64,000 nt of DNA from Nevskia sp. (GCA_031291075.1 JARLJS010000006.1:1-64000); one strand, 5' to 3'; shown: positions 26,197 to 35,408, counted from the stretch's first letter. Notes: generated by a model from the sequence alone, not told the origin. Translations and numbers: made by a program.

Positions 26197-27225
26197 CTAC
26201 GACGCGACGAGCACGATCTTGCCGCTCACCGCGCGCGTCTCCAGCGCGTGATGGGCGGCGGCGGCTTCCTTGAGCGGGAAGGTGGCTCCCACCAGCGGCT
26301 TGAGGCGGCCGTCGGCGACGAGGGCGAGGACGCTGGCGAGGTCGCGGCGGTAGGCGGCGGGGCGCTGGTCGCGCCAGATGGGAGAGGAGTAGCCGACCAC
26401 GCCCTGGCCGCGGTTGAACAGGCGGTAGCTGGCGAAGCGGCCGTTGAGCATGAGATCGACGGCGGCCAGCGGGTTGAGGCGGCCGTCGCGGGTGGCGTTG
26501 TAGCCGCCGTAGAGGATGCCGATGCCGCCGGGACGCAGGGACGGCATGGTGACGCGGCGGAGGTGGCTGCCGCCGATGTGGTCGAAGGCGGCGATGACGC
26601 CGCCCCCGGTCAGCTCGCGGGTGCGGCGGGGGAGATCGCCGGCCTTGTGATCGAGCGCTGCGCCGCCGCGCGCGGTGACGACGGCGAGCTTGCCGGCGGA
26701 GGCGGTGCCGACGGCGCGCACGCCGGCGAGCTTGCACAGGTCGAGCAGGAGGGTGCCGACGCCACCGGCGGCGCCGTGGACGAGCACCCATTCGCCAGGC
26801 TCGGGGGCGGCGATGCGGTGGAGCATCTGCCAGGCGGTGAGGCCGTTGAGGATGGCGGCGACGAGGGCACCGGCGTCGACGTGCTCGGGAGCGGGGACGA
26901 GCCAGCGGGCGTCGACGTTGCGCTGGTTGACATAGGAGCCGGAGACGGTGACGGCGGCGACGCGCTGGCCGACGCTGAAGCCCTGCACGCCGGGGCCGAG
27001 GGCGGCGATGCGGCCGACCAGGTCGTAGCCGGGGGTGACGGGCAGCGGGGCGAGGTCGTAGAGGCCCTGGCGGGTGACGATGTCGGCGTAGGCCACGCCG
27101 GCGGCCTCAACGATGACGCGGGCCTCGCCGGGGCCGGGCGGGGCGAGCTTGCGCACCAGGGCCTGGAACACCTCGGGCGCGCCCTTGCGCGGCAGGTGCA
27201 TTTCGATCGCTTCGTCGGTGACCAT
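26197..27225 (-). CDS. MDR-family NAD(P)H-dependent alcohol/quinone dehydrogenase
   Basis: 342 aa. GroES-like N-terminal domain (VEAAGVAYADIVTRQGLYDL, PGYDLVGRIAALGPGV) and Rossmann domain with VHGAAGGVGTLLLDLCKLAG. The zinc ligands of classical alcohol dehydrogenases are absent, pointing to the quinone oxidoreductase branch. The ATG at 27225 lies 6 nt after AAGGAGG. Confidence 0.87.
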   Translation of the reverse strand: MVTDEAIEMHLPRKGAPEVFQALVRKLAPPGPGEARVIVEAAGVAYADIVTRQGLYDLAPLPVTPGYDLVGRIAALGPGVQGFSVGQRVAAVTVSGSYVNQRNVDARWLVPAPEHVDAGALVAAILNGLTAWQMLHRIAAPEPGEWVLVHGAAGGVGTLLLDLCKLAGVRAVGTASAGKLAVVTARGGAALDHKAGDLPRRTRELTGGGVIAAFDHIGGSHLRRVTMPSLRPGGIGILYGGYNATRDGRLNPLAAVDLMLNGRFASYRLFNRGQGVVGYSSPIWRDQRPAAYRRDLASVLALVADGRLKPLVGATFPLKEAAAAHHALETRAVSGKIVLVAS

Positions 27226-27475
27226 GGGTGCCTCCTTGTCTTGGGTCCTTGCGCCTTGGCTTGCCTCGGCGCGGATATCTTCCTGAACGTGCCCGTGGCC
27301 GGGCACTGTCATTTTGGACAAAAGTGTGTCGCAGAAGTGACAACGGCGGGGGTGCGAGCCAATGGGCGCGTCAGCTTAATGGATGTGACGGCGCGTGGCT
27401 GTAGCCGGTGTCACCAAAAGGGGGATGGCGGAGCGTTGTTCCGCTTGCGGAATCCAGGGAATTCAGCGTGGCACC

Positions 27476-27514
27476 GTGGGGCCTGGACCCCGGCTTCCGC
27501 CGGGGTGACGATTG
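27476..27514. repeat. Interspersed family D hairpin
   Basis: CCCCGGCTTCCGCCGGGG stem just beyond the stop of the leftward lipoprotein gene at 27522. Confidence 0.55.
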
Positions 27515-27521
27515 AGGTTCC

Positions 27522-28097
27522 CTATGGCTCGGCCAGGATGTTGCGCGTCCGCAGCTGCGCGAACCCGGGCAGCGTTTGCCGCAGCTGCGCGGTGCTCGGG
27601 TCGTAGTTGTCCTTCAGCGAGGAGAGTTTCCAGATCGTATCGTCGCGACGGCCGTAGTTGCCGCGGACCTCGATGATCATGTCGCCGACATAGCAGGCCT
27701 CGCCGGCGTGGACGTCGAACGGCGCGGTGAACGGTCCCGAAAGCTCCTTGCGGGCGAGCAGCTCGTGATTGCCGACGGTGCCGATGAGCTCGCCGATGTG
27801 GTAGGTGCCGGGCTTTACGGCGATGGCCTTCGGCAAGGCATCAGGCGCGAATTCGATGGTGTAGTTTTCGCCCGCGGATCCGTCGGTCGGCGTGTCCGCG
27901 TCCGCGCCGGGGTCGACGGCGAGGCCGGCGCGGATGGAGTCGTCGTGGCGATCGACACGCTCCAGCTTGAAGCGGCCGTAGAGGTAGCCATGACGGGAAT
28001 CGGGCGCGGCGGAGATCTCGAGCGGCGGGGTATAGATGGCGACGCAGGCGCTGAGCAGTGGAACGAGCAGCGCCGCGGCCGCGGCGGTGAGGCGCAT
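27522..28097 (-). CDS. Lipoprotein of unknown function
   Basis: 191 aa. Lipoprotein signal peptide with lipobox LLSAC (Cys18). The mature part is mostly beta (YLYGRFKLERVD, AVKPGTYHIGELIG, VGDMIIEVRGNYG). The predicted location is the cell envelope. No domain was recognised. AGGGAG precedes the ATG by 8 nt. Confidence 0.7.
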   Translation of the reverse strand: MRLTAAAAALLVPLLSACVAIYTPPLEISAAPDSRHGYLYGRFKLERVDRHDDSIRAGLAVDPGADADTPTDGSAGENYTIEFAPDALPKAIAVKPGTYHIGELIGTVGNHELLARKELSGPFTAPFDVHAGEACYVGDMIIEVRGNYGRRDDTIWKLSSLKDNYDPSTAQLRQTLPGFAQLRTRNILAEP

Positions 28098-28217
28098 GTG
28101 GTGACTCCCTGGTCGGGTGATGGCACGGCACCTGGGCCGTGGCAGTTTCGCGGGCGTCAGCTTAAAGGATGTGGCGGCACATGGCTGCCGGCGTCGCCGT
28201 AACGGGTGATGCCGCGC

Positions 28218-28796
28218 TCAGTGCCTGGGCTTGTAGCCGAGGATGGCGGCGACCAGCGCCGGGTGGTCGACCGGGTTTATCTCGTAGGCGACGAACTTGC
28301 CGGGCGCGTCCTGGCACCACTTGAGCTGGTCGGCGGCGGGAGCCTGGGACATGAGGCCGAGGGCGTGCAGGTTTTCCTGGGTCATGCCGGCGGAGAACTG
28401 GTGGAGCTGGGTGTCGCTGAGGCGGTCGTGCAGGATCTCGACTTTTCTGGAGGCCAGCTCGGCGTTGCGCCGCAGCCAGGCGTCGCGCGCCTCGGCCACG
28501 GCCGGGGCGGTGGCGGGGGCGTGGCGCTGGCAGAAGTCGTAGGTGCTCTTCACGATCACCTCGAGGGAGGCGACCTTCATGGAGGCGGTGGTGGGGTCGC
28601 TCTCGTCGACGGCGCCCGGGCTGGAACCGCCGGCGCGGACCGGCTGGGTGGTGCCGGCGGCGGGCGGGATGTCGCTGAAGGTGATCTTGCCGTCGGGGCC
28701 GACGGTCTTGTACAGCGGGCCGGCGGCGCAGGGTAGCGCGGCGGCGAGGCCGAGCGCGAGGTACAGCGCGCGGCGGCGCGACGTGGTGACAGGCAT
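28218..28796 (-). CDS. DUF4124 domain-containing secreted protein
   Basis: 192 aa. Signal peptide (LYLALGLAAALPCAAG) followed by the DUF4124 strand pattern PLYKTVGPDGKITFSDIPP at residues 26-45. The remainder is helical with two Cys (DFCQRHA, KWCQDAP). DUF4124 proteins are periplasmic with unknown function. The ATG at 28796 was chosen for the signal peptide; the open frame extends further upstream. Confidence 0.78.
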   Translation of the reverse strand: MPVTTSRRRALYLALGLAAALPCAAGPLYKTVGPDGKITFSDIPPAAGTTQPVRAGGSSPGAVDESDPTTASMKVASLEVIVKSTYDFCQRHAPATAPAVAEARDAWLRRNAELASRKVEILHDRLSDTQLHQFSAGMTQENLHALGLMSQAPAADQLKWCQDAPGKFVAYEINPVDHPALVAAILGYKPRH

Positions 28797-28935
28797 GGCT
28801 TCGGCGTTCCTTCGCCTCGGTTGGGCGCACCCAAAAAACGGGTCCGGAAATAGTTTCCGGTCCCCCCGAGGATTATTGAGACAGATGCGGCGGGGCGGTG
28901 CAAGCCTCATCCGCCGGCCGGCTAGAATGCGGAGC

Positions 28936-29262
28936 ATGAGACTCGCCGACCTGCGTCGTTACGCGATGGGCCTGCCGGAAGTGACGGAGGAGCCGCATTT
29001 CAATTTCGGCTCCTTCCGCGTGCGCGGCAGGATCTTCGTCACGCTGCCGCCGGGCGACGAGTACATCCATGTGTTCGTGCCGGAGGAGCTGCGCGAGCAG
29101 GCGCTGGCGCTGCATCCGGACTGGGCCGGGAAGTTGATGTGGGGGGCCAAGGCAGTCGGTATCCGCGTGCGTGTGAAGGCGGCGCCGGCGGCGGCGCTCA
29201 AGCATTACGTGCTGGCGGCGTGGACGTGCAAGGCGCCGAAGGGTTTGGGGGGGAAGAGGTAG
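28936..29262 (+). CDS. MmcQ/YjbR family protein
   Basis: 108 aa, the usual length. Starts MRLADLRRYAMGLPEVTEEP, with the family's [FY]-x-V-x-G/R-R-IFVTL strand (FRVRGRIFVTL) and a C-terminal helix (AALKHYVLAAWTCKAPKGL). The fold is CyaY-like and the family is annotated as possibly DNA-binding; the role is unknown. It is divergent from the DUF4124 gene. Confidence 0.85.
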   Translation: MRLADLRRYAMGLPEVTEEPHFNFGSFRVRGRIFVTLPPGDEYIHVFVPEELREQALALHPDWAGKLMWGAKAVGIRVRVKAAPAAALKHYVLAAWTCKAPKGLGGKR

Positions 29263-29287
29263 CGGAGGCGCGTTACGTTCCGCGGAA

Positions 29288-29314
29288 GGCGGGCCACGCT
29301 GGCGCTGATCCGCC
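29288..29314 (-). repeat. REP palindrome, short form, degenerate
   Basis: GGCGGGCCACGCTGGCGCTG then ATCCGCC. It retains the outer arms but has mismatches near the core. Confidence 0.6.
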
Positions 29315-29414
29315 CTCTGCCTGCTGCCCCCTAAATGCGGCCTGTACCCGGACAAGAGCGGTCGATACCTTTCCGCTGCGGACAGTGCAATGCTCAAGCC
29401 GCTGGGAGGTTGCC

Positions 29415-30203
29415 ATGAAGATAAGGACGTCTGCGCTGTTGGTCGCCGCAACGCTGTTCTGTTCGGCATGCTCCACCGTCGCCACGGTGCAGGATCGTGC
29501 CGCGCCCGCAGCGCCCGCAGCGCCCGTAGCGTCCACCGCGCCGGACGCGGGCGATGTTGCCCGCGGAGCCGTCGGCACGGCGGAGAAGAGCGGCGCGCCG
29601 CACACCGAATTCACCGTGCCCGCGCCCGCATCCGGCGGGCAGGCGCTGCCACCGGCGCAGGCGATCGGCGCCGACTGGCTCCCGCTCGTCTGCGGCGCGC
29701 TGGTGGAGATCCGGGCCGGGTATCCGCCAAAGTGGCTGCAGGGCTTTGACGGAAGCGACAACTGGTTTTCGCCGTCCGCCCAGTCGCAGGCGGGGTTTTT
29801 CGTGCATGACGTGGATATCGGCGGTGGCATCGAGTTCGAACGCGACCAGGTGGTCAGAGACATCGAGGATTCGCGCGAACGCCTGCAGCAGCACATCATC
29901 CTCGGCTACGGCACCCTCAACGTCGGCGACGTGCCGGGGCGCTACGAGATCATGTACGAGTTCGGCAAGCAGCATGGCGACGACGGCTCGACCAACAGGA
30001 TGCTGATCCGGTGGGCCGGCTACTGGAGCCGCCCGCACAAGCGCGACGACGTCGATTACGTGCAAATCGGCCAGGTGGAGTTCACCGCTTTTTTCGATCC
30101 CGGCTTTTACGATCAGTACGCGCCCTATGCGGTGGCCATCCTGAAGACGCTAGAGATTCATCCAGCGGTGGACCGGGAGTCCACTCCCGCGCCGAAGCCT
30201 TAG
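29415..30203 (+). CDS. Lipoprotein of unknown function
   Basis: 262 aa. Lipoprotein signal MKIRTSALLVAATLFCSACS with lipobox FCSAC. An Ala/Pro-rich linker (residues 30-55) leads into a globular domain with many Trp/Tyr residues (PPKWLQGFDGSDNWFSPS, IRWAGYWSRPHKRDD). No family is recognised. The ATG follows GGGAGG by 5 nt. Confidence 0.72.
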   Translation: MKIRTSALLVAATLFCSACSTVATVQDRAAPAAPAAPVASTAPDAGDVARGAVGTAEKSGAPHTEFTVPAPASGGQALPPAQAIGADWLPLVCGALVEIRAGYPPKWLQGFDGSDNWFSPSAQSQAGFFVHDVDIGGGIEFERDQVVRDIEDSRERLQQHIILGYGTLNVGDVPGRYEIMYEFGKQHGDDGSTNRMLIRWAGYWSRPHKRDDVDYVQIGQVEFTAFFDPGFYDQYAPYAVAILKTLEIHPAVDRESTPAPKP

Positions 30204-30207
30204 CAGC

Positions 30208-30276
30208 GTAGGGCGGATCGCTCCGCGGGAGTGTGTCGGCTTTCGCGGAAGGCCGATTACGCTGCGCTAATCGGCC
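30208..30276. repeat. REP pair, one arm degenerate
   Basis: GTAGGGCGGATCGC at 30208 begins a truncated copy. The second (30251-30276, arms GGCCGATTA / TAATCGGCC) has both arms changed in a compensating way. Confidence 0.65.
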
Positions 30277-30677
30277 CTGCTATGACAGCTCCGCTCACTG
30301 TCACGTTCGGCCCAGGCCTGGCAGAGGTCGCGGGCGTGTTCGGCGAGGGCTTTTTCCTCGGCGGACATGGCGGCGTTGGCGAGCAGGGTGCGGTAGAGGC
30401 GGTGCAGGGCGGACTGGGCGGCACGGGTGCGCTGGTTGCGGGCGAGGCGCTGGTTCAAACGTTCGCCCTGGTAGCGGCTGCGCAGGTGGCGTTCGTCGGA
30501 TTCGGCCAGGAAGTCGCGGCCGACGGCGTCGAGAAAGTCGTCCTCGTAAGTGCGCAGGGCGTGCAGGGCCTGCTGGTGGATGCCGGCGGCGGCTTCGTCG
30601 TTGGCGGCCCTGGCGTGGGCGGCGGCGAGCAGCGTGCGGGCCTGGCAGGCGGGCGCCGTGGCGGCGGGACTGGGCAT
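30267..30677 (-). CDS. Unknown helical protein under phage-type operators
   Basis: 136 aa, almost entirely helical and charged (DDFLDAVGRDFLAESDERHL, LHRLYRTLLANAAMSAEEKA). No signal, TM segment or known domain is visible. AAAGGAAG precedes the ATG by 6 nt. Its promoter carries two copies of the 15-bp operator also found beside the phage-type repressor gene at 40022, with the same placement relative to the -35 and -10 boxes, so it is probably controlled by that repressor. The C-terminal 10 codons overlap a REP copy. Confidence 0.6.
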   Translation of the reverse strand: MPSPAATAPACQARTLLAAAHARAANDEAAAGIHQQALHALRTYEDDFLDAVGRDFLAESDERHLRSRYQGERLNQRLARNQRTRAAQSALHRLYRTLLANAAMSAEEKALAEHARDLCQAWAERDSERSCHSRAD

Positions 30678-30712
30678 GGGACTTCCTTTGGTTTGCGATC
30701 CTTGGTGAGGAT

Positions 30713-30753
30713 AAGGTAAGTCGAGCTTACAAGTGATGTCAAGTAATACTTAC
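30713..30753 (-). promoter_or_regulatory. Promoter with two phage-repressor-type operators
   Basis: On the minus strand TTGACA (30737-30742) and TACCTT (30713-30718) are 18 bp apart, placing a start site about 28 nt before the ATG. Operator 1, GTAAGTCGAGCTTAC (30716-30730), is a perfect-arm dyad between the boxes. Operator 2, TCAAGTAATACTTAC (30739-30753), covers the -35 with one good arm. Their centres are 23 bp apart. Confidence 0.65.
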
Positions 30754-30779
30754 TCACTGGGGTAAGCGGGCCGACGGGT

Positions 30780-30844
30780 GGTTGCGGGCAGCAGGGCGGG
30801 CCATGCCCGCCGGCAGAGGATGGCGGGCGCGGCCCGCCCTGCGA
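30780..30844. repeat. GGGCGGGC hairpin repeat (family F)
   Basis: Stem GCAGGGCGGGCC / GGCCCGCCCTGC around a GCCGGCAGAGGATGGCGG centre. Related to the elements at 63525-63586 and 63690-63736. Confidence 0.6.
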
Positions 30845-30849
30845 CTACA

Positions 30850-30935
30850 CGTCATTCCCGCGCAGGCGAATCCGGTTTTCGATTTTGCATGGCGCTCAAA
30901 GCAAACCGGGTCCCCGCCTGCGCGGGGACGACGTT
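30850..30935. repeat. Interspersed family D element, long copy
   Basis: CGTCATTCCCGCGCAGGCG at the left and TCCCCGCCTGCGCGGGGACG at the right, giving an internal hairpin and an overall inverted layout. Confidence 0.6.
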
Positions 30936-30996
30936 GTCGGCTTTTGTTGGCGAACCTCTGGGACATAACACCAGGCACGACATTACGGCGCGTGGG

Positions 30997-31625
30997 TCAT
31001 GGGTGCTGCTGTTGCAGCATGGCCATCACGCCCAGTTCCTCCAGCTGCTGCACTTCGATCTGCGTGGCGAGGGTGCGCACGGCGGTGGTCCCGGCGTTGT
31101 GGGCGGCGAAGTGGGCCATGGGCAGGGCGCCCTGGTGGTGGCGGGTCATGAGTTGCAGGAACAGCCGGTCGCGCGGGTCGCCGTCGAGGCTGCGCAGGCG
31201 GTTGAGCTCGTCGTTGGTGGCGAGGCCGGGCATGCCGCCGGCGGCGCGGCAGTCGGCGAGGTAGCGGGTGAGGTGGCGTCGGGCGGGGTCTTGCCGAGGA
31301 GCATCCAGTCCTCGCCGGTGCCGGCGGGGAGCAGGGGTTTGTCCCACAGCAGCAGCCAGCCTTTCATCTCGCCGATCTCGACCAGCTGCGCGGCCTGGAT
31401 GCCGCGGGCGAGGCTGGCGAGGCGGGTGGTGCCGTGGTCGAGCAGGATCTGCGTCATCACCACGGCCTGGTCGTGGTGGCTGCGCATGGCCTGGGCAAAG
31501 CCGATGTCGACCGGGCCGGGCGCGGTGGCGGCCTGCGCCGTCGTGGCGGAGTGGCGCTGGCAGGCGGCACCCAGGGTGGCGCCGGCGAGCAGCAGGGCGC
31601 CGGCGGCGAGGCGGCGTGGGCTCAC
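30997..31625 (-). pseudogene. DUF305 protein gene with an internal frameshift near 31275
   Basis: A GTG at 31625 overlaps the stop of the LVIVD gene (GTGA). The first half encodes a lipoprotein-like signal (LLLAGATLGAACQRHS) and the first DUF305 histidine motif (FAQAMRSHHDQAVVMTQILL), up to LGKTPPDA. The second half (HLTRYLADCRAAGGMPGLAT, then LFLQLMTRHHQGALPMAHFA) is in a different frame. One missing base around 31270-31280 restores a protein of about 210 aa with both HH motifs. It may be a real mutation or a sequence error. DUF305 proteins are ferritin-like and may bind metal. Confidence 0.8.
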
Positions 31626-33217
31626 CGGATGGGGTAGACGCCGTTGGTGAACTGCAGGGCCATGAAGCCGTTGTCCATGCAGGTGACCCACAGCTGGTCG
31701 CCGACGAAGCGCGGCGGCGAGCTGCACCAGTCGGCGCTGAGGTTGCCGGAGACGGGGCCCTTGCCGGCACCGGCGAGCAGCGTGGGCAGGGCGGCGACGA
31801 AGTCGGCGAGGTAGCGGGCGTCGACCTTGGCGGTGCCGGCGTTGGGGCCGGAGGCGGAGCTGTTGAGGTCGGAGATGGTGGGCAGCAGGCCGCCGATCCA
31901 GGCGTGCAGGGAGTGCTGCAGGGCGAGGCCCTTGCCGGTTTGCGCGGGCGGGTTGTAGTAGGCGATCTCGCGCGGCTGCAGGGGGTTGCGCACGTCGAAC
32001 ACGCGGATGCCGGACTGGAAGTAGCCGCAGGCCAGCGCGGTGGGATCGGTGGGGGTGTCGACGGCGCAGTAGTGCGCTTCGTAGCCGAAGGCGCCGTCGC
32101 CGGCGGTATCGGCGGCACGGGTGGCGGCGTTCTGCGGCAGCTGGATCTGCAGCTGGATCTGCCGCGCCACCGTGGGCTCGGCGGGGTTGGAGATGTCGAC
32201 GATGTGGACGCCCTCGGAGTCGAACTCGTCCGCGGCGATGAGGTAGGGCTTGCCGTTCCAGGTGACGGGCAGGGCGTGCTGGCCGCAGCTCAAGGGGTTC
32301 CAGGTGACGGCGCCGATGTGGCGGATGGCGGGCGCGGGCTTGCGCGCCTGGATGTCGCTGACGTCGAGGATGAGCACGCCGCCGGGCAGGCAGGTGGCGA
32401 GGTAGAGGGTGTTGCCGTCGGCGCTGAGTTCCACGCCGTGGTTGGCGGGGAAGCCTTCCAGCCCGGTGTAGACGATGCGCGGCGACTTGGGATTGCTGAC
32501 GTCGATGGCGGTGATGGAGCCGGCGGCGGTGCCGGTGGCCCAGTAGGTCTTGCCGTCCGGCGACCAGTTGCCTTCGTGGCCGAGCACGTTGTCGGGCAGC
32601 TCCAGGGCGGTGCCGGCCAGGCCGTTGGAATGGACCGGGTGGGCGCAGTCGGAGATGTCGTACACGTCGAAGAAGCCGGCGCCGACCAGGCCGCCGACGG
32701 CGACGCCGCCGAGCAGCCGGCGCGGCTCGCTCACCTTGAGCGATTCCCAGGTGCCGATCAGCATGGAGGGGCCGGCGAGGCTGGTGGACAGCGCCGGCCG
32801 CGCGGGGTTGGAGGCGTCCACCACCAGCACTCCGGGCGCGGGCTCCAGTGCCTGCAGCGGATCCAGCAGGGTGCCGCTGGTGGACATGTAGGCGCAGGTG
32901 GCGGTGGAGGGGCTGACCACGCTGGCACCGGTGCCCTGGTACTGGCCGACCAGCGCGAGGTTGCAGTGGTAGCCCTGCAGGTTGCGGCCGCTCTTGCGAT
33001 CCGCCAGCGGCACCTGGCCTTGCAGGCCGGTCTCCGGCAGCGAGCCGGCTCCGCAGGCGGCGCCGGTGACGGCGGCGGCCTCGGCGGCGACGGATGGATC
33101 CGCCGGCGTGCCGCCGGTGCCGCTTGCACCGCAGGCGGCCAGCTCGCACAGGAGGGGGCCGGCCAGCGTGGCGAGCAGGCGGGGTGTGAATACGCGGGTT
33201 CCCTTGAGCGTGTGCAT
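31622..33217 (-). CDS. LVIVD-repeat beta-propeller lipoprotein
   Basis: 531 aa. Signal sequence with a possible lipobox (LCELAAC), then repeated propeller blades carrying the LVIVD-type strand: VLVVDASNPARPAL, FFDVYDISDCAHPV, ITAIDVSNPKSPRIV, VLILDVSDIQARKP, VHIVDISNPAEPTV and IRVFDVRNPLQPRE. Probably periplasmic or surface-exposed. Its stop overlaps the DUF305 start, so the two are one operon and possibly one complex. AAAGGGAA lies 6 nt before the ATG. Confidence 0.85.
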   Translation of the reverse strand: MHTLKGTRVFTPRLLATLAGPLLCELAACGASGTGGTPADPSVAAEAAAVTGAACGAGSLPETGLQGQVPLADRKSGRNLQGYHCNLALVGQYQGTGASVVSPSTATCAYMSTSGTLLDPLQALEPAPGVLVVDASNPARPALSTSLAGPSMLIGTWESLKVSEPRRLLGGVAVGGLVGAGFFDVYDISDCAHPVHSNGLAGTALELPDNVLGHEGNWSPDGKTYWATGTAAGSITAIDVSNPKSPRIVYTGLEGFPANHGVELSADGNTLYLATCLPGGVLILDVSDIQARKPAPAIRHIGAVTWNPLSCGQHALPVTWNGKPYLIAADEFDSEGVHIVDISNPAEPTVARQIQLQIQLPQNAATRAADTAGDGAFGYEAHYCAVDTPTDPTALACGYFQSGIRVFDVRNPLQPREIAYYNPPAQTGKGLALQHSLHAWIGGLLPTISDLNSSASGPNAGTAKVDARYLADFVAALPTLLAGAGKGPVSGNLSADWCSSPPRFVGDQLWVTCMDNGFMALQFTNGVYPIR

Positions 33218-33359
33218 GAAATTCCCTTTTCGGTGTACAGGCGCCTGGGGAATCTTAGCTCGATTGCGGGATCGGCGCGGACGGGGCCTGCCGTCTTGGG
33301 CCCGGCCGTCCTGCGGACTGATCGCGGGCGTTCAACCGCCGTCTTGACGGTGACCGGCC

Positions 33360-33405
33360 GCGCGTCCGCGTGGGCACGGCCTGCGGTCTTTGCCCACCTT
33401 ATGGG
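33360..33405. repeat. Family B repeat fragment
   Basis: GTCCGCGTGGGCACGGCCTG then CGGTCTTTGCCCACC, half of the larger element seen intact at 43115 and 44643. Confidence 0.6.
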
Positions 33406-33435
33406 TCTTTGCCCAGGGGGCTGCGCGGCTGTTTC

Positions 33436-34770
33436 TCAGTTGGCGTTGTACAGTTGGCCGTACAGGTTTTCGTTGTAGGTGCCGAGAATGTTCTGCGACC
33501 ACGTGTAGAGGATGACGCCCTGGTTGGCGGCAACGGAATTGCCAGAGTTGCTGTTGCCGCTGACCGGGAAGGGATCGCCCAGGGGCCAGCCCGCGGCATT
33601 GAATGCCTGCGACATCAATACGTTGCTTGGGCTGGCCCGCCACTCCATGATCAACGTGCCGTCCGCATCCAGCGCCGCAGCGTAGCTGAACGTTCTCAGC
33701 GAGTCGACGGCGCTGGAGGAAGCCAGGACAAAATGGCCGAAGGCGATGCCCAGCGGGGAGATGCTCTTCGAGTGAATCGACAGGTCCAGCGTCTGGGTCC
33801 CGAACTGGGGTACGAAGTCTTCGACCCAGGACGCGGTAATGCCTTGTGAGGTGTAGCGGAAAGGGCCCGAGGAAATACCGACACAACCGGCGAATCCACC
33901 CAGGGCGACGGATCCTATCTCGTAGACGCCGGTGCAGGATTGGATGTTGGCCGGCAGGCCGACCGGCTTGCCGTCCGCCGCTCCGAAGCGGCGGACGTTG
34001 GTGGAGAGGTTCAAGAGTTGAAACCCGCCCAGGGCAAGGCCGCTATCCACGTTCCAGCTCACCGCGAGTTCGCCGGTGGTGGGGTTCATGGCGGCCAGGC
34101 CCGACCGCACTGCCGCCGTGGTGAGGCCTTCGGGAACGGTCAGGTTGGCGACCGCGATCGGCGAGGGGTCCTTGGGCGCGCCGCTCGCCGAAAAGCGGAT
34201 GGCATCGACCGTGGAGGTGACGCTGGGGGCGCTGCTTGGTCCCGTGGACGAACTGAGGTCTCGAACCACCGCGAAATCGCCGGCGTCGTCCATGGCCAGG
34301 CTGTACCCGGTCGCGCTGACGCTGCAGGCGGCGTCCACGCAGAACTCGTCGCCCACCGGCGTGCCATTGGCCTGGAACAGCCGCAGCTTGATGGTTCCGA
34401 GATCACTGGTGGACGTCTGGACGTTCGTCATCCAGGCCAGGGCGAAATTGCCGTGGGCGTCGGTGACCACCTCCGGGGAGACTTCTGTGGTGGACGAGGT
34501 GTTGACGCGGATATCCTGGGTCAAGGGGCTGCCGTTGGCCGCGAAACGGCGGACGTAGAGGTTCGGGCTGGTGTCGCTGCCTTCTGGAGCGACCCAGGCG
34601 ACGACAAAACTGCCGTCCTTGGCCACGGTCGTGACGGTTGTGGAGTACAGGGAGGTGATGGCGGTCGCGTTGATGAGGAAGGCTTGTCCCGCCACCGGGA
34701 CCTTGTCCGCCATGGCGTTTGCAGCGGCGAGGGTGCCGAGCGAGAACAGCAGGCAAGCGGTCTTGTTCAT
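33436..34770 (-). CDS. Large secreted beta-repeat protein (paralogue of 53225-54619)
   Basis: 444 aa. Signal peptide MNKTACLLFSLGTLAAANAMA. The mature chain repeats a motif of about 60 residues: D-G-S-F-V-V-A-W, then NLYVRRFAANGSPL, HGNFALAWMTN, then IKLRLFQANGTPVGDEFC, DDAGDFAVVRDLSSST. This resembles propeller-like repeats that scan 'A-W...R-x-F-x-x-x-G'. Four Cys are present. It shares order and long identical segments with the protein at 53225-54619. No functional domain was recognised. Confidence 0.75.
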   Translation of the reverse strand: MNKTACLLFSLGTLAAANAMADKVPVAGQAFLINATAITSLYSTTVTTVAKDGSFVVAWVAPEGSDTSPNLYVRRFAANGSPLTQDIRVNTSSTTEVSPEVVTDAHGNFALAWMTNVQTSTSDLGTIKLRLFQANGTPVGDEFCVDAACSVSATGYSLAMDDAGDFAVVRDLSSSTGPSSAPSVTSTVDAIRFSASGAPKDPSPIAVANLTVPEGLTTAAVRSGLAAMNPTTGELAVSWNVDSGLALGGFQLLNLSTNVRRFGAADGKPVGLPANIQSCTGVYEIGSVALGGFAGCVGISSGPFRYTSQGITASWVEDFVPQFGTQTLDLSIHSKSISPLGIAFGHFVLASSSAVDSLRTFSYAAALDADGTLIMEWRASPSNVLMSQAFNAAGWPLGDPFPVSGNSNSGNSVAANQGVILYTWSQNILGTYNENLYGQLYNAN

Positions 34771-34922
34771 GGACGGGCGGTTCCTGGCGAGCCTGGATGA
34801 TAGCGCGGCGCATGCGGCGGACTGGTGTCGCGCAGGGGACATGACAGCCACGGCGTCACCCGAATGGTGGACGGTTCGGAAATGCTCGGGCTTTCCGCAG
34901 CAGTACGGCTCTCCACCCGTGC

Positions 34923-35156
34923 TCAGAGCGGTCCCGGCGGCTGGCGGCGCTTGACCACGATAGCGCCGAAGCAGGCGCCGGCGATGGCCAGCCAGACGAC
35001 GATGCCGAGCATGGTTTTGGTCACGTCCCCGGAGCAGTCCATGGAGGTGATGCGGTTGCAGACGAGTGCGCCGGTTTCGCCCGGCAGGGCGCGGAAGAAG
35101 GCGCGGATGGAGAGCAGCAGGTCGAGGAAGGGTTGCCAGGGTGCTTCGCTGTACAT
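34923..35156 (-). CDS. Small single-TM hypothetical protein
   Basis: 77 aa with an amphipathic N-terminal half and one TM helix (TMLGIVVWLAIAGACFGAIV) close to the C-terminus, ending KRRQPPGPL. Two Cys flank the turn (ALVCNRITSMDCSG). No family is known. A GCAGG motif precedes the ATG by 9 nt. The open frame continues upstream, so other starts are possible. Confidence 0.5.
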   Translation of the reverse strand: MYSEAPWQPFLDLLLSIRAFFRALPGETGALVCNRITSMDCSGDVTKTMLGIVVWLAIAGACFGAIVVKRRQPPGPL

Positions 35157-35408
35157 GGCCGGGTCCTGCCTGTCGGGGCGCTGGACGGGATGATATCGCG
35201 CGGCAGCGGGCGGAAACGGGGTGTGGGGCGGCGGGTGTCGCCCGAACGGGGGAGGCGGCGGCGTGGTGTCCCAGGCTGACAGCACATTGTCCGAAAATGA
35301 CAGGGCGGGGAAAGTGGCGGCAGGGCAGGATGCGGATGCCGGTGCGCCTGCCGCGAAGGCGTACTATCAACGGCGGCGCGACCGCCGCCGACCACACTGG
35401 AGCTGTGC

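Larger units (their letters stand above)
30678..30996. other. 319-bp gap: operators plus two repeat families
   Basis: It holds the promoter and operators of the leftward gene (30713-30753), a GCAGGGCGGGC...GCCCGCCCTGC hairpin (30792-30842) and a family D element (30850-30935). No gene is seen. Confidence 0.65.
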
